A stretch of 64,000 nt of DNA from Methanotrichaceae archaeon (GTDB taxonomy: Archaea; Halobacteriota; Methanosarcinia; Methanotrichales; Methanotrichaceae): the NCBI GenBank assembly GCA_013178225.1, contig JABLXE010000009.1, positions 78,966 to 142,965 on the forward strand. Direction: 5' to 3'. The translations under genes were made by a program, and so were the position numbers. The notes beneath the pieces are model-generated. The model was not told where the DNA came from, searched no databases, and saw only the letters and a program-made list of their open reading frames with translations. Shown piece after piece: positions 18,533 to 27,157 of this stretch; position 1 is the stretch's first letter, and each line of letters begins with the position of its first letter.

Positions 18533-21500
18533 TCAATCAATTTGGAAGCAGTCGTAGTGCGAAATGGAGCCTCCCGGCAGCTCAAAGTCCATCCAGTTTT
18601 CAGAGGCGCACGCGCAGGGTTCGTCTAGAGTCGCCAAACAGTGTCCCGAGTCGCTGCAGTACTCCAGATCCGCGGGTGGAGCAACGGGGCAGCAGCCCAG
18701 CCAGCTCTGTCCGAGGGCGGTGCAGTTCTCGGCCCTGACCCACTGATCTCCATAACCACCTGAAGCCGAGATGCACATGACTGCCGGATCGGGAGATCTC
18801 GATATGTCAAGGACCAGATCCAGGATCAGGGAGGTGCCGATGGACAGATGGGTCAGCGTCCATGAAGACGAGTTCGGGGACATCTCATAGGGCTTGTGGG
18901 AGGTGTTCAGGAATTCGGAGCCCGCCGGGAAGAGGGCTTTCACATGGACCGGCCCCAGGGCAGAGTTGCCGTCGTTCAGTATGGTGATCCTGTAGCCGGC
19001 AACGGTTTCATTGAGAAGCCGCCCCTCTAACGAAAGGTTAAGATGAGGACGGTCGAACCTGGAGACGCCTTTTAGAAGGATCTTTCTTTTCACATGATAG
19101 TCGCCTGCCAGCACCTGGTCGACCTCTGTTGACTGGTTTTCCTTTCCGCCCGAAGAGGCTCGAAAACTGCTTTTCCCGGAGAATTCCGAATCGGATTCCA
19201 TCTCGTTCAGGCCGCCGAAGACGGTTTTCTTCCTGAGCCGTTCGACAGTGGAATAGGCTTCGCCGACATAGCTGTCCTTGCTCTGAGACCACATCTCTTC
19301 CCGCCAATCCATTCCTTTGCCCAGTTGCGGAAACGGAGGGCCAAGAGAGACCGGGCGGGAGGCCAGCTCCAGCTCCTTGGACATGTAGCTGGTCTCGGTC
19401 CTGATCTGCTCTGACGAGCTATATATTCCAGCTCCGGCCTCGCTGCTGCCCTGGGCAGTCCCGATCTTTCTATCGGCAGCGACCAGGCCCCAGCCTGAGG
19501 CCGACCTGCTCCAGTGCAGGCTCTGGCCCTGCTCCTGCACGCTCAAGGATACTAGGATCCGGCCAAGATAGCTCTCGCTGGCCGAAAAGCTCAGATTTGC
19601 CGGATTGAGGGCCTTGAAGGGAGATTTCTTTCGCAACTGCAGCTGGGACTGCCCCTCCAAATCGGATATCAGATCGATCTCCGAGCCGTTTTGATCCAGG
19701 AATACACGGGAACCGGCCTTCAATCGCGAGGCGTACCGGACGGCATCCCTCAAATAGATCCCTGTAACGCCGTTTTCGGCTCGCACAGACCTGGCCCAGG
19801 GGGAGGTGATCTCCATTGCTTCCATTCCCGGAACAGGAAAGCCTACCGGCTCGAAGGCTGCGCTCATGTTCTGGTCCCAGGCGATGGATTTATTGGCTGA
19901 CAGAAAGCGCAAGTTCTCCTGAAAGGCACAGCTTCCGCTGCCGTGATCGCGGATGGATAGCCCGGTTCCGGCGTCCCCCACAATCAGGACCTTCTCAGAG
20001 TCGGAGAGCATAGGGCCTTCATCGCTGCTGACGTAGACCCGGTTGGTCAGCAGATAGGGCTCTTCAGCAGTGCGAAAGTCCTGAAAAACGTTGGCAAAGC
20101 CCGTTCCCGATACGCCCTGCCGGGAAGAGAAGGCCACATCGGTTCTGGGAACGCGCACTACCAGCTCGATTCGGGCGCACTCTCCGGGCTCCAGTGACCC
20201 AATGTGCCAGATGCCGGGGGCGGTTTGGGAAGGCCAGGAGTAGACCTGCTCAACCCTCGAGTCCAGGATGTCCTCTACCGTCACATTGCTGGCCCGCTCT
20301 CCGCCTCCGTTGCAGACTGTGATCTGGTAGAAGATCTCCTCGCCCCGTCGGACTGACTTCTGCGCCGCGGTTTTGTTGACCTGCAGCCGGGTGCGGTTCA
20401 GCACCTCGGTGAGGAGCACTCCTGCCACCTGAGGATGTCCCTCGCACTCGATAGAGTAGCGGTTTTCGAGCAAGGTGCCGTTCCTCAGGTCATTTCTGAC
20501 TTTAACCTGTATCTCGATCTCGTGCGGCCCGTCTGGGGAGAGCAGTGGGAGGAACCAGGTATGGTTCGCGAAAGGTGGTGGATTGGAGGCGACCATCTCC
20601 ACACCGGGATCGAGCCGGTCGGTGATGGTGACGTTTCTGACCTTTACAGAACCCTGATTTTGAAATGACAGCTTATAGGTGAGAAACTCGCCCACGCTCA
20701 CAGGATCGGGAGAAGCGGATTTGGAGATCGAAAGGCGAATGCTGTTGACGGCAGCGCTGGCCGTTCGAAAGTAGTCGTTAAGCCCGCCTGATCCGCCCCG
20801 TTCATGTGGATTCTGTCCTGAGGCGCTGGACCAGGAGAGGCGGGCCGTGTTCTCCAGCACCTGGCCTGGGCCTGCTTCGGCCATGGTGGCGTTGTATTTT
20901 ATGATGATCTTCGAACTCTCTACCCATTCCCGGGAAACGGCATCGAGATGCCAGCACAGGTCGGGACCATCTTCGAAGTCTGCCGCTGGACCGCTGAGGA
21001 CCCTAGCGGAGCCCGGACAGTACTGGAGGCCTGGCGGCAGCTGGTCGCGCAGATCGACGTCAAAGGCCGTAGAACTGCTCTGAGCGCCGTGGCAGAGGGC
21101 GATGGTGTAGGTGATGAGGCTTCCCTCGCCACCGGCCGATGAGGACACGCTCTTCTCCAGCATCAGGTCCGGCTCGGCTATTGCGATCTCTCCTGCCGAA
21201 TCGCTGTCGATATGAGGACCTTCTTCATCCAGCCAGCTCATGCAGGCCGCTTTTCCATTTAGGATCGTTCCAGCCTGGTTCTCGATGATGTTTACGACGC
21301 GGGCCCGGTAGCTGATCTCAATTCTTTTGGCCGATCCGAGATCGCCCAAAAACCACGACCTTCCGGCAGAGCCGTCCTCTGACGTGCTTGTAAGCTCCCT
21401 CTGCACAACAGCTCCAGAGATCACGAAGCTCGATTGGTCGTAGATCAGTCCGGAAGAGATGCTGTCGTTGATCCACAGATTTTTCGCCCCTTTGGGAAGA

Positions 21501-22867
21501 TTGGCCACAATCCGGAAGCCTACAGAGTCTCCGATGGCCAATGGTGCCGAAGAATCCGGAAGCTTCTGAATCGCAGTACGCTGGTCCAAATCGGACCTCA
21601 GCACCAGCTGCTGACAGGGGCCGCATCCCCAAACGACCTGCATAGCAGTCGAATAGTCTACCGCATCAAGCGCACGGGCCCGAAGATGGACAACCTCCTT
21701 CCCACCGGGGGAAAGAGCAGAATAGCTCCAGTTCAAGCATCCGCCCGGCGAATCCAGGCTTTCGGGCTCCAGGCCGCGTCCCAGGGTTAAATTTGCTAAA
21801 ACATCATGGGCAGTGCCGTTTCCCTGATTGTAGATCTCAATCTCCCACGATACCCGGTCCCCAGAGGCGACTTCGAAACGATCGGGAACCAGAGACAGGC
21901 TGAGATTGGCCCGGCTCAGATCCAGCGAAGGCGAGCTGACAGATAGGGAACCGGCACTGGAGGAGATCTCTGCCGATAGAGCCTGTCCCGGCCTCGCCTC
22001 ACAGCCAGCGGTCAGGTCAAACCATAGGACTATCGACTCACCTGAATAGAGATCGAAGCAGGCACCTCCGTTATGAGACCCACTGGTCGAGGCTTGAAAA
22101 GTCCAATCAGACGGTTGGTCCAGGTCCTTGCCGTTGGGGTTTCGTGCCCAACATCTCTCGTCGTCTTCCTCGTCTTTTCCTTCCAGACTTCGGTCCACCT
22201 CCCTGTCGGAGGAGTCGTACAGGACTATGCCCACCTGACGGGAGTTAATCAGGGTTCCGTTGCTCCAGGGTAGGGTCAGAAAAGAGCCGGGAGAAATCAC
22301 ATTTTCAGAGGATATGGCAACTGATTTTCCATAGTAGCTGTCCACCAGCTTCCATCCTGCGAGATTGATCTCCTCTGTGCCCGGATTGAACAGCTCCACC
22401 CACTCGTTTCCTCCATCGGGCCCGTCGGGGTTCTGCTCGAACTCGTTGATGACCACGTATCGACAAGACGACAAGGCCTCGGTCAGATGCCACCGGAGCG
22501 AGCCGCTGCTAATTGTGGGTGCGCATTCTGTTTCCCGTCCCCTGAAGCGGATTCTTGAATTTCCGGCGTAATAGAATCCATCAGGAAGACGAACGCACAC
22601 TGCCAAATTATCTGCAGGCGAGCCGTCATTGGCAATGGTCAGGCTATAGGTTTCAGGATTGCAGATCTCGACCTGTTCCGGAATGAAAAGGCTTCCATCG
22701 ATGGCCACTACGGAATGAAGCGATGATAAAAGGACGACTGCTAGGAGAAGTCTCTTGAGCGTCAAGAGAAATACAGGAAGCAGTATTCTGCCCCCGAGAC
22801 ATAGTTTTAAATTTTTTGAATTAGTGGGGTGCCATATCAAACCAACGTCCGATCCCATATCCAGCAC
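18533..22867 (-). CDS. Large surface protein with lamin-tail domain and DUF11 repeats
   Basis: 1,444 residues from the first possible start (GTG at 22867). The hydrophobic signal (RLLLAVVLLSSLHSVVA) lies at residues 39-55, so the true start may be the TTG at 22765. Domains in order: an extracellular N-terminal domain (about 57-135), a lamin-tail domain (about 137-270; VVINEFEQNPDGPDGGNEWV, then LAGWKLVD), then at least four DUF11-type Ig-like repeats, each starting with a Lys-Ser/Lys-Thr segment and containing YxIxxxNxG patterns (about 320, 570, 700, 830), a less familiar region with charged linkers (about 1000-1290), and a final Ig-like repeat with a Cys-rich tail. No C-terminal anchor is seen, so attachment is unclear. 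Predicted role: S-layer-associated or adhesive protein. Confidence 0.85.
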   Translation of the reverse strand: MLDMGSDVGLIWHPTNSKNLKLCLGGRILLPVFLLTLKRLLLAVVLLSSLHSVVAIDGSLFIPEQVEICNPETYSLTIANDGSPADNLAVCVRLPDGFYYAGNSRIRFRGRETECAPTISSGSLRWHLTEALSSCRYVVINEFEQNPDGPDGGNEWVELFNPGTEEINLAGWKLVDSYYGKSVAISSENVISPGSFLTLPWSNGTLINSRQVGIVLYDSSDREVDRSLEGKDEEDDERCWARNPNGKDLDQPSDWTFQASTSGSHNGGACFDLYSGESIVLWFDLTAGCEARPGQALSAEISSSAGSLSVSSPSLDLSRANLSLSLVPDRFEVASGDRVSWEIEIYNQGNGTAHDVLANLTLGRGLEPESLDSPGGCLNWSYSALSPGGKEVVHLRARALDAVDYSTAMQVVWGCGPCQQLVLRSDLDQRTAIQKLPDSSAPLAIGDSVGFRIVANLPKGAKNLWINDSISSGLIYDQSSFVISGAVVQRELTSTSEDGSAGRSWFLGDLGSAKRIEISYRARVVNIIENQAGTILNGKAACMSWLDEEGPHIDSDSAGEIAIAEPDLMLEKSVSSSAGGEGSLITYTIALCHGAQSSSTAFDVDLRDQLPPGLQYCPGSARVLSGPAADFEDGPDLCWHLDAVSREWVESSKIIIKYNATMAEAGPGQVLENTARLSWSSASGQNPHERGGSGGLNDYFRTASAAVNSIRLSISKSASPDPVSVGEFLTYKLSFQNQGSVKVRNVTITDRLDPGVEMVASNPPPFANHTWFLPLLSPDGPHEIEIQVKVRNDLRNGTLLENRYSIECEGHPQVAGVLLTEVLNRTRLQVNKTAAQKSVRRGEEIFYQITVCNGGGERASNVTVEDILDSRVEQVYSWPSQTAPGIWHIGSLEPGECARIELVVRVPRTDVAFSSRQGVSGTGFANVFQDFRTAEEPYLLTNRVYVSSDEGPMLSDSEKVLIVGDAGTGLSIRDHGSGSCAFQENLRFLSANKSIAWDQNMSAAFEPVGFPVPGMEAMEITSPWARSVRAENGVTGIYLRDAVRYASRLKAGSRVFLDQNGSEIDLISDLEGQSQLQLRKKSPFKALNPANLSFSASESYLGRILVSLSVQEQGQSLHWSRSASGWGLVAADRKIGTAQGSSEAGAGIYSSSEQIRTETSYMSKELELASRPVSLGPPFPQLGKGMDWREEMWSQSKDSYVGEAYSTVERLRKKTVFGGLNEMESDSEFSGKSSFRASSGGKENQSTEVDQVLAGDYHVKRKILLKGVSRFDRPHLNLSLEGRLLNETVAGYRITILNDGNSALGPVHVKALFPAGSEFLNTSHKPYEMSPNSSSWTLTHLSIGTSLILDLVLDISRSPDPAVMCISASGGYGDQWVRAENCTALGQSWLGCCPVAPPADLEYCSDSGHCLATLDEPCACASENWMDFELPGGSISHYDCFQID

Positions 22868-23073
22868 ATTGCCTTTGACGGAAGCGATAGTATCAGATCT
22901 GATCTACATCACACCTAGGTATTTTTGGTACGGATGTTAGATCAGTAATATCATGTATAAATATTTTTTCTGTTAGAAAATGGGGTGCAACAAATCTCAC
23001 TGCGTATAAAATAGATAAATATTCACCAATTTTTAGAAAATAAAATGCGCAACGCCAGAGCCTGCAAACAATG

Positions 23074-23289
23074 CTACTGCTTTTTCCGGGGGTGCCTGTA
23101 CTTCGGCCAGGACTCGTACTTCAGCCTTCGGTCCCTGTAGCTTCTGGCCACGCTCTCCGCTGCGGCACGATCGATCCTCTCGTCGCGCTCCCTCCGGTTT
23201 CGCGCCATCCTGGTCACCACCAGGTAGTTGGCCAGAAAGAAAGCCGGGAGCATGAGCAAACAGATGAGCAGGATCTGCCAGAGTTCCAT
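23074..23289 (-). CDS. Small single-pass membrane protein
   Basis: 71 residues: one transmembrane helix (LLICLLMLPAFFLANYLVV) at the N-terminus and a strongly basic, helical cytoplasmic tail (RMARNRRERDERIDR...KYRHPRKKQ). A TATA box at 23311-23320 places the transcription start at about 23288, so the ATG at 23289 would be leaderless. A GTG at 23328 that overlaps the stop of the MutS-like gene is an alternative that would give 84 residues. Family unknown; the neighbour suggests, but does not prove, a link to the MutS-like ATPase. Confidence 0.65.
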   Translation of the reverse strand: MELWQILLICLLMLPAFFLANYLVVTRMARNRRERDERIDRAAAESVARSYRDRRLKYESWPKYRHPRKKQ

Positions 23290-23310
23290 GATGACCGTTT
23301 TTGGGTCCCT

Positions 23311-23320
23311 TAAATATAAA
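23311..23320 (-). promoter_or_regulatory. TATA box for the small membrane protein
   Basis: TTTATATTTA on the minus strand, with the ATG at 23289 about 25 bases downstream. It lies within the first codons of the longer alternative reading frame, which argues for the shorter protein. Confidence 0.5.
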
Positions 23321-23324
23321 AGGG

Positions 23325-25340
23325 TCACTTGAACCGGGCCAGCAGCCGGGAATAAAACTCGCGCTCAGGGCCTGTGGCCGTCCGGGCCAGCCGCTCCAGG
23401 ATCAGCTCCGGAGTGCTCCGGGCCAGGTAGTTGTAGCGGGGATTTCTGCTCACCAGCAGCCGGTTCTGATCGTCGAGGCCCGAGGCCTCTATCCCGTCTA
23501 CGCGAACCGGCGTCTCCGTGAACCTGAGCACGTCCTCGGCCAGGTGGCTCACGAAGACCGAGACGCAGTCCCGCCGGTTCAATTCGTCCAGCATGCAGGC
23601 GATGATCCGGGCCGAGGCTCCGGGCTCGGTGATGGACTCCAGCTCATCGGCCAGGACCAGCTTTCGTTTCTCATTCTCGACAACCGCGAACTTGCGCATG
23701 GCGGTCTCGAAGGCCCCGGCAGACAGGGTGCCCCGGCCCTTGCTGAAATAGTAAAGTTCCTGAAAGAGTGATATCCGGCACTCTCTTGCCGGAACCGGAA
23801 GCCCCATGTGAGCAAGAATCGCGATCTGAGCCACCAGATCCAGGAGCGAGGTCTTTCCCCCCGAGTTCACGCCGCTGAGAACCGCCACTGCTTCTTCATG
23901 CTCAACGAAGCCTGCGGCACCCAGAGAATAGCTGACCGGATCGGGATCTTTCAGAAACAGATTTCGCCCCTCACAAAAGCCCAGGGCCGGCTCTGAGACG
24001 ATCTCCGGAAAAGACAATCCTTCAGCCAGGGAGAAGCTTCCCAGGCAGTAAATGAAATCGAACTCCATCAGGGCGGCCACCATGTCGCGGACAAGATCCT
24101 CCTTATCAGCCAGGAGTCTGGCCAGATCCCTCTTGCCCTTCAGACCGCGAGACTCTATCCTGCTTCTCAGGTCCTGCTCGGCAGCATGAACCGCCCGGCG
24201 ATCAAGCTCCAGGGGATACTTCAGCTCGGATGAGAAGATCTCCTCGAGCCAGATGCTCTCAGCACCGGTCATCTCAAGCTCAGTTGCCACCCGTTCCTTC
24301 GCCTCCTTCCGCACCTCCTGAAACACGCCTCTCAGCCGTATTTCGAATACATCCCGCAGGTCGTCCCGGCGGCTCAAGGCCTCCAGGAGGTCGTCTCCTG
24401 CCAGAGTGACCGAGGACGCGGCAATTCTCTTCTTCAATTCGGCGTTGGACCAGGAGACGGCCTCGTTCAGGCTGCGGCCCAGAGATGACAGCATCAGAGA
24501 TAGCCGCTCAGACTCCGGATCGCCAGGCTGGCTCAACTTATGAACTGCACCTTCAAGCACCTCCGCCGCAGGACTGCGGGCGGCACAGCAGTTAATTCCA
24601 GCATCAGACAGAAGCCTGGAAGCGGCCAGAGCTGCACAGATCACGTCCAAATTATCCTGGTAGTAGCTGAGCACAGATTCCGGAACCAGATACCAGTCTT
24701 CCATAGAGCTGGCCGGCTCTGCACCATCCGGACACTCGCCATCGCCCACCAGGGTGACCAGGGAATAGCTGCCCATCAGGTCCATCAGCTCAGCCGGGCT
24801 TTCGGCCAGGTGCAGGTCTATCATCCGGTTCAGGCCCCTGGATTTGAGGTCGCTAAAGGCCCCGGCATCCGAGGTGGCAATTGCCCGACCGCGAACCCGC
24901 GCGGCCTCCCGCACCCGGAGCGGCCTGATCTTTCCCAGGTGGTTCTCGATCTCTGTTCCCCGCAGCTTTTCAGCGCAGGCCGCGGCGGCCTCGGACGTCC
25001 TCCGGTTCTCGGCCAGCAGGGCGGGAGATGGTGATGGAAAGAGGGTGTTCACCTTCATCCTGGCATATTCGGTATGTGCATGGGAGGATATGCTGGAGAG
25101 GAGATTCTGGTAAATGCGAACCGCCTCATCGGTTGCCAAAAAGCTACCCGGCTCTGCCCCGTGCATCATCCCCCGAACCCACTGGGACACCACTATGGCC
25201 TGGCGTTCGCTGACGATCTGCAGCAGGTCGGCAACGTTTCCCTGAGAAAGAGAGAGGAGCGCCTGATCCTCACTGCCGTAATGGTTCAGCAGGCGTTCCC
25301 TTATCCGGCTGCCAACACCGGGAATATCTGCAAGCTTCAA
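23325..25340 (-). CDS. MutS-like DNA-binding ATPase with N-terminal helix-hairpin-helix
   Basis: 671 residues. The first 50 residues resemble a helix-hairpin-helix element (IPGVGSRIRERLLNHYG). The C-terminal 200 residues are a MutS-type ABC ATPase: Walker A GVNSGGKTSLL (about 500-510), Walker B KLVLADELES (about 575), and later VFVSHL (the switch His). The middle is helical lever/clamp-like sequence. The mismatch-recognition domain of MutS1 and the Smr nuclease of MutS2 are not seen, so it fits the archaeal MutS-like group often linked with MutS2/MutS5, thought to act on branched DNA. It does not lie next to a MutL. Confidence 0.85.
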   Translation of the reverse strand: MKLADIPGVGSRIRERLLNHYGSEDQALLSLSQGNVADLLQIVSERQAIVVSQWVRGMMHGAEPGSFLATDEAVRIYQNLLSSISSHAHTEYARMKVNTLFPSPSPALLAENRRTSEAAAACAEKLRGTEIENHLGKIRPLRVREAARVRGRAIATSDAGAFSDLKSRGLNRMIDLHLAESPAELMDLMGSYSLVTLVGDGECPDGAEPASSMEDWYLVPESVLSYYQDNLDVICAALAASRLLSDAGINCCAARSPAAEVLEGAVHKLSQPGDPESERLSLMLSSLGRSLNEAVSWSNAELKKRIAASSVTLAGDDLLEALSRRDDLRDVFEIRLRGVFQEVRKEAKERVATELEMTGAESIWLEEIFSSELKYPLELDRRAVHAAEQDLRSRIESRGLKGKRDLARLLADKEDLVRDMVAALMEFDFIYCLGSFSLAEGLSFPEIVSEPALGFCEGRNLFLKDPDPVSYSLGAAGFVEHEEAVAVLSGVNSGGKTSLLDLVAQIAILAHMGLPVPARECRISLFQELYYFSKGRGTLSAGAFETAMRKFAVVENEKRKLVLADELESITEPGASARIIACMLDELNRRDCVSVFVSHLAEDVLRFTETPVRVDGIEASGLDDQNRLLVSRNPRYNYLARSTPELILERLARTATGPEREFYSRLLARFK

Positions 25341-25359
25341 ACAAGGACATATAATCAGG

Positions 25360-25370
25360 AATATAATATA
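25360..25370 (+). promoter_or_regulatory. TATA box for the methyltransferase gene
   Basis: AATATAATATA lies just after the divergent MutS-like gene. Transcription from about 25393 would place a short leader before the GTG at 25422, consistent with that start and not with earlier in-frame codons inside the MutS-like gene. Confidence 0.45.
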
Positions 25371-25421
25371 GCTGTTCCGGCGGCGAGAAGGTTCTTATCC
25401 TCTCACCGTAAACCGATATCT

Positions 25422-26300
25422 GTGCTCTTAAACGACATATTAGGAATAGCCGAAGAGGACAGTGTCTTCCTGGCAGAGGAGAGCTGGCAGGACCTGACCA
25501 CTCTTCCCGTCACCCAGGAACTCCTGGAGTCCGGCCTGGAGGCTGAGGAGGCAGCTGTGATCGGAGGAAAAGGAATAGCCTTCCACCTGAGAGAGCCTGC
25601 TGATTTTTGGCTGCTGTTAACCGACAGATACGCAGACCAAAAAGTGCTGCAGGACCGCTGGCCCGTGACGAAGGACCCTGAAGTCAGAAACCTGGAGGCG
25701 TCTGAAGACGAGTTCACTGCGGCCCTGGCCGAATACTATGCCACCTCCCTCCGCGAAGAGCTCTTCTGTGACGGGTGTCAGATTGACGGACCAATCCTTT
25801 ATGTGGAGGACCGAATTGTGAGGCTCACCGGCTTCCTTAGAGATTTGATTCCACCTGGGCAAAAAATCCTGGAGATCGGCTGCGGCAACGGGATGGCGAC
25901 GCAGGCTCTGCTCCGGCTGGGCCATAAACCCTGGTCCATGGACCACGATCGCTGTGACCTGTGTCAGGCCCTAAAGAGGGGGCTGATGGACCCCCAAAGG
26001 TCGCTGGTCTTAGACGCCAGAATCCTGCCCAGAATATTCCCTGAGCGGTCTTTCGACATGGTTTTAGGGTTTATGGTGGGCCTGATCGACTCCTCCAACT
26101 GGCCTATGTGGAGAGAGGTCCTGCAGGCGGCATCCACCCTCAGCCGGGAAAGGCTGCTCTTCACGACCTACAGCCGGAAGGAGGCGGACCTGATCGCGAA
26201 GCATTTTGCAGACCGAGGATTTGAGGGAGAAGTAATCGACAATCGTGACAGCAAGGGAATTTATGACCAGTGGGCCTATCTGGCCACTAGGACGGACTGA
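25422..26300 (+). CDS. SAM-dependent class I methyltransferase
   Basis: 292 residues from the GTG at 25422. The first 130 residues are a helical, unidentified domain with acidic character (ILGIAEEDSVFLAEESW). The methyltransferase domain follows: motif I KILEIGCGNGMATQALL, then MDHDRCDLC (acidic loop), DARILPRIFPERSFDMVLGF and a C-terminal strand RERLLFTTYS. The substrate is unknown. It is divergent from the MutS-like gene; the in-frame opening upstream of 25422 overlaps that gene and is not used in this call. Confidence 0.78.
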   Translation: MLLNDILGIAEEDSVFLAEESWQDLTTLPVTQELLESGLEAEEAAVIGGKGIAFHLREPADFWLLLTDRYADQKVLQDRWPVTKDPEVRNLEASEDEFTAALAEYYATSLREELFCDGCQIDGPILYVEDRIVRLTGFLRDLIPPGQKILEIGCGNGMATQALLRLGHKPWSMDHDRCDLCQALKRGLMDPQRSLVLDARILPRIFPERSFDMVLGFMVGLIDSSNWPMWREVLQAASTLSRERLLFTTYSRKEADLIAKHFADRGFEGEVIDNRDSKGIYDQWAYLATRTD

Positions 26301-26347
26301 CGAAAAGGTTATTACTACCCAGGTGAGGGGAGAAGAGCGGTGAGATC

Positions 26348-26470
26348 ATGGCGGACTTCAAGAAGAGGGACACAGAGCGAAAGGGCGGCAAGAAGCAAGA
26401 GAACCTGCACAAGAAGCTGATGGAAGAGAACCTGGAAGACCTCAGAGGCCGCGGCGAAGAGGAGAAATAA
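26348..26470 (+). CDS. Small highly charged protein, 40 residues
   Basis: MADFKKRDTERKGGKKQENL and on to a Glu-rich end. It is entirely charged helix with no Cys or hydrophobic core. GGTGAG lies 3 bases upstream of the ATG. It ends 3 bases before the apparent CTG start of the ThiS/MoaD-like gene, in the same frame but separated by TAA, so the two are probably co-translated. I cannot assign a family. Confidence 0.55.
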   Translation: MADFKKRDTERKGGKKQENLHKKLMEENLEDLRGRGEEEK

Positions 26471-26473
26471 GAG

Positions 26474-26677
26474 CTGATCGCCAAGCTGATCCTGGGCCAT
26501 GACGTCCGGCTGGTCCGGGCAGAAATGGGCCAGGGGTCTACCTATGAAGACTTTTTAGCTGCCCAGGATATCAATCCCGAAACGGTTGTGGTGCTGAGGG
26601 ATGGAGACCCGGTTCCCCTTGACGATGAAATCGAGGACGGTGAGATCTCCATCATAAGGGTGGTATCGTCAGGGTGA
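26474..26677 (+). CDS. ThiS/MoaD-like ubiquitin-fold small protein, apparent CTG start
   Basis: 67 residues if initiated at CTG 26474; only 50 from the first ATG at 26525. The upstream part (IAKLILGHDVRLVRAEM) supplies the first beta-hairpin of the beta-grasp fold, and the rest, TYEDFLAAQDINPETVVVLR then VPLDDEIEDGEISIIRVVSSG, is typical of the ThiS/MoaD/SAMP group. The end S-S-G lacks the Gly-Gly used for conjugation, so sulfur-carrier activity would rely on one Gly. GAGGAG (26459-26464) lies 9 bases before the CTG. The 3' end overlaps that of the convergent regulator by 9 bases. Confidence 0.7.
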   Translation: MIAKLILGHDVRLVRAEMGQGSTYEDFLAAQDINPETVVVLRDGDPVPLDDEIEDGEISIIRVVSSG

Positions 26678-27067
26678 GGAGGGTACGGTCAGGCCGCGGC
26701 TGAGCTCTTTGAGCTTCTCGATGCTCTCCATGGTCTTGGCAGACTCCCTCTTTTTCTCATCCTCAAAGTGTTTTATGATTTCCTGCAGAGAGATAGTCAG
26801 CCGGTAGACCTTCATAGGCCGTCCTTTTCCATCCTTCTTGATCTCCCGCTCCTCTACCCAGTTATTATTGCGGAGAGTGCGCATGGCGATGCTCACTTCA
26901 GGCTGTCTGAGGTTAGAGCCGATCTCTATCTCCCTGGAAGTCGCTTCCTCCACGTTGGCCAGATAGGTGATCATCGCGGCCACGTTCCTGGGAATGCCCA
27001 GCTCCCTTAAAACCTCTACGAACTCCCTATCGCCGTCATCTAAAACTTTTACGGAGAACTGTCTCAT
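26669..27067 (-). CDS. Winged-helix transcriptional regulator
   Basis: 132 residues. Residues about 20-90 form a winged-helix domain (helices, then EIEIGSNLRQPEVSIAMRTL as the recognition region, and a basic wing with EIKKDGKGRPMKVYRL). A Glu/Lys-rich helix follows (HFEDEKKRESAKTMESIEKL) and may dimerise. Similar methanogen proteins are called predicted transcriptional regulators. The upstream spacer holds a TATA-rich region and an inverted repeat (27092-27107) that could be the site of autoregulation. Confidence 0.8.
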   Translation of the reverse strand: MRQFSVKVLDDGDREFVEVLRELGIPRNVAAMITYLANVEEATSREIEIGSNLRQPEVSIAMRTLRNNNWVEEREIKKDGKGRPMKVYRLTISLQEIIKHFEDEKKRESAKTMESIEKLKELSRGLTVPSSP

Positions 27068-27091
27068 AATAACCTCATTCTAATTTTGTAT

Positions 27092-27107
27092 ATAACAAAT
27101 ACGTTAT
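27092..27107. promoter_or_regulatory. Inverted repeat in the regulator's promoter
   Basis: ATAAC (27092-27096) pairs with GTTAT (27103-27107) across a 6-base spacer, overlapping TATA-like sequence just upstream of the winged-helix gene. The short arms make chance possible. Confidence 0.3.
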
Positions 27108-27157
27108 GATATAAATAGTTTATTTCTTGATTTCTTATTTTTGTGGAAATCAGGAAA

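Noticed and set aside
25074..25421. N-terminal extension of the methyltransferase and upstream small frames
   Set aside because: It overlaps the divergent MutS-like gene and lies before the TATA box at 25360.
26348..26677. Readthrough of TAA joining the 40-residue protein to the ThiS/MoaD-like protein
   Set aside because: They share a frame, but TAA is not a pyrrolysine codon and an SD directly before CTG explains separate initiation.
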